Shown here one piece after another: positions 57,839-64,000 of a stretch of DNA of 64,000 nt. The stretch's first letter is position 1; each line of letters begins with the position of its first letter. Origin of the DNA: Neurospora tetrasperma FGSC 2508 (taxonomy: Eukaryota; Ascomycota; Sordariomycetes; Sordariales; Sordariaceae); the NCBI RefSeq assembly GCF_000213175.1, contig NW_009799103.1, forward strand, positions 931,394-995,393, read 5' to 3'. Below the pieces are notes generated by a model that saw only the letters and a program-made list of their open reading frames with translations, was not told the DNA's origin and searched no databases. Both the position numbers and the translations under genes were made by a program.

Positions 57839-58823
57839 GGGTAGTGGAGCTCAAGGTAGTGCGAGGGTTAGGTTTGTTTGATAGGGACGTGATGATTAAG
57901 AAAGTCTACAGATACAAGTTTCCCATGGGGGTGGTTTGTCCGCCCTTTCATCAACGGCCCGATCCCTACTCGTGATCTTCATTTCGTTGTTGTGTCTCAG
58001 AGTTTAAGCCATCGCAAATAGTACTCGGACTGCCCTTCTCACCTCCCTGCTGAGTTGCTGGAAATTCTTGCCGCACTGTACCAAACGCGGCCCATCCAGC
58101 AGTCACCGTTACAGTATTCTGCATGGCGCCACTTATCCTGAGCCTTTCTTTCTTTTACTTGAGCTTCTTCCCCTCTTTCCATACAGCGACCTCAAATTTC
58201 TTGCCACGCCTTCCTCCAAGAACTCTCATCTTCCCTCAGATTGGCTCAATGGTTTGGTCGAGAGTCGGGAACATTGGATGGGTGCATGAGCTGAGCGGCT
58301 GGCTACTTTGTTGGTTGCCTTGGGGCAACTCCTCGCATGATATACAGTGGATATCCGCGATAGTCATGGCCATGGCGGCGAGATTTTCAGGTTTGAAGAG
58401 GAGGAAGAGGAAGAAGAAAATAAGGAGGAACCCCGCTTTGCGCTGCTCTACAACATGGATCACAATCCTACCTAGATGGGCCTGCCAGCACGTCTACTGT
58501 GGGATCTTGATGCCGCAGGTTAGTGTACACGTAGGAAGCCGCAAGGACAGCGAGCTGATTGGGTAGTGTGAGACTGTTTGCTTTTGCGGATGTGAGTGGT
58601 TCTTCCTGTAAAGGCCCCCTTAGTGGCACCGATCCAGTTATAAAAAGCCTTGGGCCTTTGGTACTCGTCCGTTCAAAGTTCAGTTCATCTGTGGTTCTTC
58701 CTTCTGGTGCCCGAGCGTGCTTTGTAGTCCGTCTCGGATGCACTCACTGGCTTTGCTTCGTCGGCAACTCATATCTTCTGTCGCCCCGCCATATTCCATT
58801 CGACATCGCACCCACTATCGACA
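57839..58823. other. Spacer
   Basis: No gene is supported. A 147-codon ATG frame at 58123-58566 opens with a hydrophobic stretch but then becomes an arbitrary Arg/Lys run, and no homologue is recognised. Confidence 0.45.
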
Positions 58824-60189
58824 ATGACAAAGGCCACTTTGTGGTTCTGGCTGGCCGTCGTCTTAACTGGCGTTCGAGCTCAATGGATCGAACTTACGTT
58901 CCCAAAGTTCAAAAATGAAGCGACGAAAGAAAGGGCCGAATATTGGGAAGGAGACATCTTGATTGTGGCCTGGGTAATCGAACAAGATACTGCGATTAAA
59001 GAGGTGGATCTCTATTGTACAAGATCCAACGACGGAATACGCTGGGGTAGATATATGGAGTACGGCGCAAGCGAGAACCTCGGTGATAGAGGTGTTGATG
59101 GTTGGAAGACGGGACAGGCATATGATACACTAGGCAATGCCCAGAACGGTAAGTGGCCCCAATCTACCTTTATGAGTCTGCCAACGGAGGGAAGCAACCA
59201 CTTCGTGTCCTTCCAGAAGTCACAAGGAAGTGGTATTGTTTGAGAATTGTTGGAAAACCATGATGCTGCTCCTCGGCCCCAGTACTCTAACGCTTGAATT
59301 GTATGTGCCCATAGTGAATAAGCCCTTGATTACCAATCACTGGGTTTTCAACGAAACACAGGTTTACCCGCTCCCGTCCCTCCCTATGTACGATTTGGCA
59401 GAAACGATTGAGTGCGCTTTTGCGGGATATGGAACGGATGGCAGGAGTAGCAACCAAACCTTGATTGGATATGGTTATCCATTCAAGTTTAGAAACGTTG
59501 CGCGCCAAAAACCTATCACTACACCTTTTGGGGTTGACGGCGGACCCATTGACGCCGATGATATTTCGAACGCATCCTCTTCCACAATCTCGACACAAGT
59601 GACTTCCGCGACAGGTATATCGACAACTGGCTTGCCGCAGAACAACCCTACAGCTACCGAGAGTGCCGATGGTCCTAACCTGACCGCGACATCCACCAGC
59701 TCGGGCACCGTCCTCCCCACCGGCCCAGCCACAGGGATCGAATCAGGAACAGCAGAGAGTCCAGGCGCAAAGGACCGAGGGGGCCTAAGCACCGGTGCAA
59801 TAGCCGGTATCGCCGCTAGTTCCGCCACTTTGGGCATCGTCATGGCCGCTCTGGCATTCTGGGTATTCTGGAGGCGAAGAAAGAGCCAATTGACAGCAGC
59901 GGCGGCGGCGGCGACAGCTTCGGCTTCCACTGCTAACAGCACTAGTCCGGGGGGAGGAGGAGGAGGAGGAGAAGGAGAAGGAGAAACTCAGGAAAAGGGA
60001 GCAATGACGACGTATTTCAAAGCAGAGTTGGAAGACAGCCCGAGGCCGTGTAGGAACGAGCTCGATGGTACCTGGAAGGGTGCGGAGGTAAAAGAGAAGG
60101 CGCGAATGTCAGAGCTGGGGGCGGTGGAACAACAAAGGCATGAGATAGATGGAGGAGGGGATTGGCACAATAGGTTTGAACTTGCTTGA
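58824..60189 (+). CDS. Single-pass membrane glycoprotein with Ser/Thr-rich stalk
   Basis: Exons 58824-59232 and 59315-60189 join to about 427 residues; the 82-nt intron has a GTATTG donor, CTAAC branch site and CATAG acceptor. The layout is a signal peptide (MTKATLWFWLAVVLTGVRA), an ectodomain of about 210 residues with NxS/T sites, a Ser/Thr-rich stalk (about 220-290), one membrane helix near 297-320 (GAIAGIAASSATLGIVMAAL then WRRRK) and a cytoplasmic tail with poly-Ala and poly-Gly/Glu runs. This is the common fungal plan of cell-wall or plasma-membrane sensor-like proteins, but I recognise no named domain. A stronger intron-like segment at 59148-59217 (GTAAGT..TTCCAG) must be retained for this reading frame; splicing it would truncate the protein before the stalk. 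Confidence 0.75.
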
Positions 60190-62990
60190 CCGCTGGACAT
60201 GGATCTTTCCACCCCCTTTGGAATGGAAACTAAAACAAAGGGCCCAAGAACCTAAAAAGGTTATACAGGAAATTCGTTGGTTGCCCGTTTTCTTCCCCAT
60301 CTGCCAGTGGCACGGCCCGAACGGAAGCAGGGCGGATGAGACGATAAACCCCGGCGCCACATAAATGCGGGCCGATCGATCGATCGATGGTCATTCCCGT
60401 CAGGTCAAGAAAAGAGCAGCAGTCACCACAACACCTCTCTTTATAGCACATGTGAAAAGCGTTGGACTACGCCTTGATCCATCTTTGTTCTTTTTTTTGG
60501 ACTGAGGCACAAGATATTGTCCAGTATTGTGAGCCGTGAATATCCGATGTATTGCCGCCAAGCCCGACATGGTCCGGCGCAGGCCGACACCAAGGAATCA
60601 ACGACAACCCTCAACTTGGGGTTTGAAGCTTGTTGTTTGGGTTCATTCGAGGAGTTGAGTTGAGTCGAGTCGAGTTGACTTGCACTAGTGTATGTACTAT
60701 GTAGCTGCCGGAACTACATGCACTAGTACAGGCAAGATGATGGGATCACCAACAGCCCTAACCCTGACCACCCATCACGAATTGGCTCGCCGGGCAATAT
60801 TACCCCCGCCGTTGAATTTGGAATAGAAAAAGGGGGGGTCAGGTTTCAGAGTTGGGGAAACAGACAGGAAATCTGATTGGCGAGTCGAGTTACCGTTACC
60901 TACTTCTACCCAACGAGGGAGGGGGAGGCTCTCGCACTAACCAGCTACTCTGCTCTTCATTTCTGCTGTCCACACAATGCAAATTTCTTCTTCATTTTCT
61001 CACCCGTAGCAAACTCACGATCGACATGGCCAAGATCCCACCTTGTGGCAGCTCGAGGGCATTCCATGGCTCCATCGTCCAAAAAAAAACAACCATTTCT
61101 TGTTATTCACTCTGTCCCCAACGCACAACAACTCCCGTCTCCGATGGTAGACGCCGTTGTTACAAATTCTGCATGGAACCCTCGTCTTTTCCATGCATTG
61201 GAACCTCGCGAACTCTAGCGTGTCTGTTCTGGGCTCTGCTGTGGTCGATCACTTGGTCAGCATGGAACTGATTGGGTCAAGTGTACCCCCGTCCAGGCAA
61301 TGGAAAGGAATCACAAGAGATTGCGGTTTTTCAACGTTCCAAGATCACCAAGTTGTTCCTTCTTCCATGTTGGCTCACTTGACACTGACAATACAATAGT
61401 AGTGTCGAACCCAGACTTTTCTAGACTCTTTCAATGATCGCGCTCTTGCGAATCGTACAGCATGGATTAATCAGTTTGAACAAGGCCTTGTCATGGCGCA
61501 GCGTCATGTATAGTTTTCGTCGTTGTCCTACCACCCTCAACGCCGATGCTGAGGTAAGGACGGCACCTTCTCCCGTTCCAGGGGCCGGTCATCTGTGGCT
61601 TGGCTAGCGCAGACAAGACAGACACGGGGCTTTCTGGCTCATGGCGGTTAAAATGTCCGACTGCAAAACACGATCGATCACTCATTGTGTTTCCATTCTT
61701 CAACCCAAGACCGAGGAAAGAAATGAGGACGGCAGATCAATGACAGGAACTTCTTTAACCATAGACTAGTATACTGCATCGAACCCCTCACTCACCCTTT
61801 TCTTCTTCCCCGAGCCTTCTCAGGGGTCTTGGTCCGCGATACGTGTCTGGAGGCCATCTCCGCTCCGCATCCCCTATGTAGTCGAGAAGTTGGTAATATA
61901 CAACTGAACACCAGCCAACTTCGCATCATCCTGATAAATGCTATCGACTGCACTCCAACCAGTGGCATTCCCAAGTCCCTGTGTCTCATTCGAAACGTGC
62001 GAACCGTCTAGCCAAAGCGGTTGAGTGGCGTTCCAGAAGCTGGGCAGTTGAGTGGTCAGATCGGCGACTTTGCATCGCCATGTACTCTGCCTTGGCTCGG
62101 GTTTTAGCTTCAAGAGGGAACCTTCGAAGGATGTGGTGGACCAAGGCCCTCGACAGGGAACAAGGGATTTGTCCATCTTGAATAAGGCATGGCATGGCTC
62201 TCCACGTCCCCACATGGCTGCCAAGCAATTGCGCTTTGACATACCAAACCGAACTCAGGAACGTCTCGCTCTGTAACGAAATTACTTTGATGCTACGCCC
62301 GACACTGCTACTGTACCTTCAGCGTTCCACTGCAGCATCCCGGACAGTGCCTGCGTTCGTTTTCTTCTAAAACCGACAGTCTCCTCATACTTTGAGTGCT
62401 TTTGCAGTCCTTTCCGAAATCTGGCTTTCCTGCATCCCTTTTCTTCCCTCTTTCTTTTGAACGGCCGCCAATGCCGGGTTACGTCGTGATTGGACACATC
62501 CAAAACAGCCCGACTACTAGGTCAATCGTGAATTCGAGGAGAGGGTCACTCAGTTGCCATGCTTTTTGAGAAGAACAACCATTCGGTTCTTGCTCTTTCC
62601 CATCTTTCAGCCCCCTGCGGACGATAACCTAGCATTCACGCGGAGACCTGAGAGAGCAAGCAAGCTTCATCCCGCCACTTCGGCTCCACGGGCCATCCGG
62701 GTCTCCACTTCCCCAGATTCCAGTTCAAAGGCGGCCAACCTCCATTCACTTGTGGTTGATGTACCTGCAGTCAACCACGTCTCAGGTCCACCATTGACGA
62801 CAGGATTTGGACGGATTTTTGCATGCGGGCCTCTGGTCGTTCGACAGGTCAACCTTCCCGGGGTACCTGATACCGATCGCAATCTCGACCCGATCTATCA
62901 CTGGCCATTGATGTACTTTATCGAACTGAAGAACAGTTCGACAACAGACCGGGAAACATCGCTTCACAGCCATCGACAGACACCGTCACC
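60190..62990. other. Spacer and GPCR upstream region
   Basis: No firm gene is seen in 2.8 kb. Simple repeats include (CGAT)n at about 60375-60388 and GAGTT/GAGTC units at 60651-60680. A minus-strand 122-codon ATG frame at 61874-62242 contains several NxT/S sites and could be an exon, but its neighbours could not be found. The last 400 bp are probably the receptor gene's 5' leader. Confidence 0.45.
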
Positions 62991-64000
62991 ATGATCATCA
63001 CCCCGGAAGATACGGAGTCGATCGTCGTCATCGAGCGCGTCTGCTCCGCCCTGTCGCTTCTAGGTGGTCTCTTCGTCATCACCAGCTTCTCTGTTTCGGA
63101 TGCTTTCCGTCAGCGTGCTATCAACCGCATGGTTTTCTTTGCTACTTTCGGAAACATCCTCACCAACGTGGCTACACTGATGACTACGGCATTTACGGAT
63201 GATATCAACTCGTTTGGATGTCAATTTCAAGGGTTTTTGGTTCAGGTGTGAGTATTTGGTCCATGGGCTTAAGAGATAATCTAGGGGAAGGTGAAGAAAG
63301 ATGTTATCTGCTCTTCGATCACCCTTTCCTGTGTCTTCAACTGAAGAGAGAAAAAATCGCTAACTCCATTTGCTACAACCACAGCTTCATGCAAGGCGAT
63401 GCTTTCTGGGCTCTGGCAATGGCCATCAACGTGTATCTCACCTTCTACCACCAGTTCGATGGAAGAGCTCTCAGGAAGATGGAGATTCCGTACTTCCTCT
63501 TCTGCTATGGCGTCCCGTTCATTTCCGGTTTCACCTTCATCTTTATCAGGCAACACGGCGAGAGGCCATACGGCAACGCAATCCTCTGGTGCTGGCTGAG
63601 CAAAAAGTGGGAAGTCTACCGTATCGCCACGTTTTATGTGCCCGTCTGGTACGTTGAGTCCCCTTTTCACCATCCAAAATCAAACCCTAGCATTAGGGAA
63701 AGCTACTAACATGCCCTTCCATAGGCTCTGTATCACGGTAGCAACCACCATCTACATCCGTGCCGGCCGTGACATATACAAGAAGCATCGTAGTATGAGC
63801 AAGCTCGGCTCCAGCTCCAACGGCGGTACCCTCGTCGACATGTTTGCTCCAGCCTACAACTACAAGACCACCAAAGTCACCCAAACCACAGAGATCATCT
63901 CCCCTCCGTCGACCAGCAACGGCTACGCTGCCAACAGAGACGTAATATTCCCACACACCCCGATTCCCCTAGCCGACGACGCCAAGGTCCCCGCTTCGTG
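62991..64000 (+). CDS. cAMP-receptor-like G-protein-coupled receptor (partial, 3' end outside window)
   Basis: Exons 62991-63247, 63385-63648 and 63725 onward join in frame; introns are 137 nt (GTGAGT) and 76 nt (GTACGT, CTAAC branch site). At least 265 residues are visible. The N-terminus is short with no signal peptide. Hydrophobic helices follow: ALSLLGGLFVITSFSV, MVFFATFGNILTNVATLM, FWALAMAINVYLTFYHQF, YFLFCYGVPFISGFTFIFI, a loop with NAILWCWLSKKW (the conserved CW pair of the Dictyostelium cAR/fungal cAR-like class), then YRIATFYVPVWLCITVATTIYI. This pattern fits the cAR-like fungal receptors, which signal through heterotrimeric G proteins at the plasma membrane; the ligand in fungi is not settled. 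The visible third loop is long, with Ser/Thr-rich sequence. The stop lies beyond 64000. Confidence 0.88.

Noticed and set aside
58123-58566. 147-codon ATG frame with a hydrophobic N-terminus
   Set aside because: The apparent signal peptide comes from a pyrimidine-rich tract, and the remainder is an arbitrary Arg/Lys run; not enough to call a gene.
59958-59995. GGAGGA/GAAGGA purine repeat
   Set aside because: It is inside the membrane glycoprotein's coding tail, encoding the Gly/Glu run; not a separate element.

Overview
The window looks like nuclear DNA of a filamentous ascomycete of the order Sordariales, most likely Neurospora or a close relative. The evidence is intron style (mostly 50-80 nt, GTRAGT-type donors, CTRAC-like branch sites, YAG acceptors), gene spacing of 1-5 kb, and gene content: a trehalose synthase matching Neurospora clock-controlled gene ccg-9, a cAMP-receptor-like GPCR, fungal-only families such as DUF3405 and OPT, and a small inverted-repeat element whose two arms differ only by RIP-like transitions. 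No rRNA, tRNA or CRISPR was seen. The species assignment is inference.

Layout. 2.4-5.2 kb (+): trehalose synthase/phosphorylase (GT4). 5.8-6.1 kb: a 310-bp element with 82-bp terminal inverted repeats in the promoter of thymidylate synthase (6.3-7.5 kb, +), which also carries an ACGCGT cell-cycle box. 8.8-10.3 kb (-): a degenerate, tandemly duplicated cluster of 2EXR/F-box-like fragments. 10.4-13.0 kb (-): an unrecognised 830-residue protein whose reading frame is best explained by a 32-nt intron. 16.5-17.75 kb (+): flavohemoglobin. 22.9-30.7 kb (+): a four-exon, about 2568-residue type I polyketide synthase, after a 5.1-kb stretch without genes. 32.5-33.9 kb (+): secreted aldose 1-epimerase. 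38.1-40.8 kb (+): OPT oligopeptide transporter. 42.1-44.0 kb (-): DUF3405 type II membrane protein. 46.5-47.1 kb (-): U5 snRNP protein Dib1. 47.5-48.7 kb (-): charged unknown protein with paired cysteines. 49.1-50.3 kb (-): secreted GH18 protein. 52.5-54.4 kb (+): FAD monooxygenase. 55.8-57.8 kb (+): NTF2-like/flavin monooxygenase. 58.8-60.2 kb (+): single-pass membrane glycoprotein. 63.0 kb to the window end (+): GPCR, cut by the edge.

How the genes relate. Most are independent housekeeping or single-function genes. The polyketide synthase has no obvious cluster partners such as an enoyl reductase, thioesterase, transporter or regulator within reach, so it looks like an orphan synthase. Its KS, AT, DH, KR and ACP keep their key residues, its methyltransferase has lost the SAM-binding motif, and it has neither ER nor release domain. 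The two flavin monooxygenases at 52-58 kb are neighbours on one strand but are separated by 1.3 kb with no other sign of a shared pathway.

Most notable for follow-up: the inverted-repeat element next to thymidylate synthase, the 32-nt intron candidate, the duplicated 2EXR-like fragments, the degenerate PKS methyltransferase, and a G8 run at which a second frame with a very acidic tail opens in the FAD monooxygenase.
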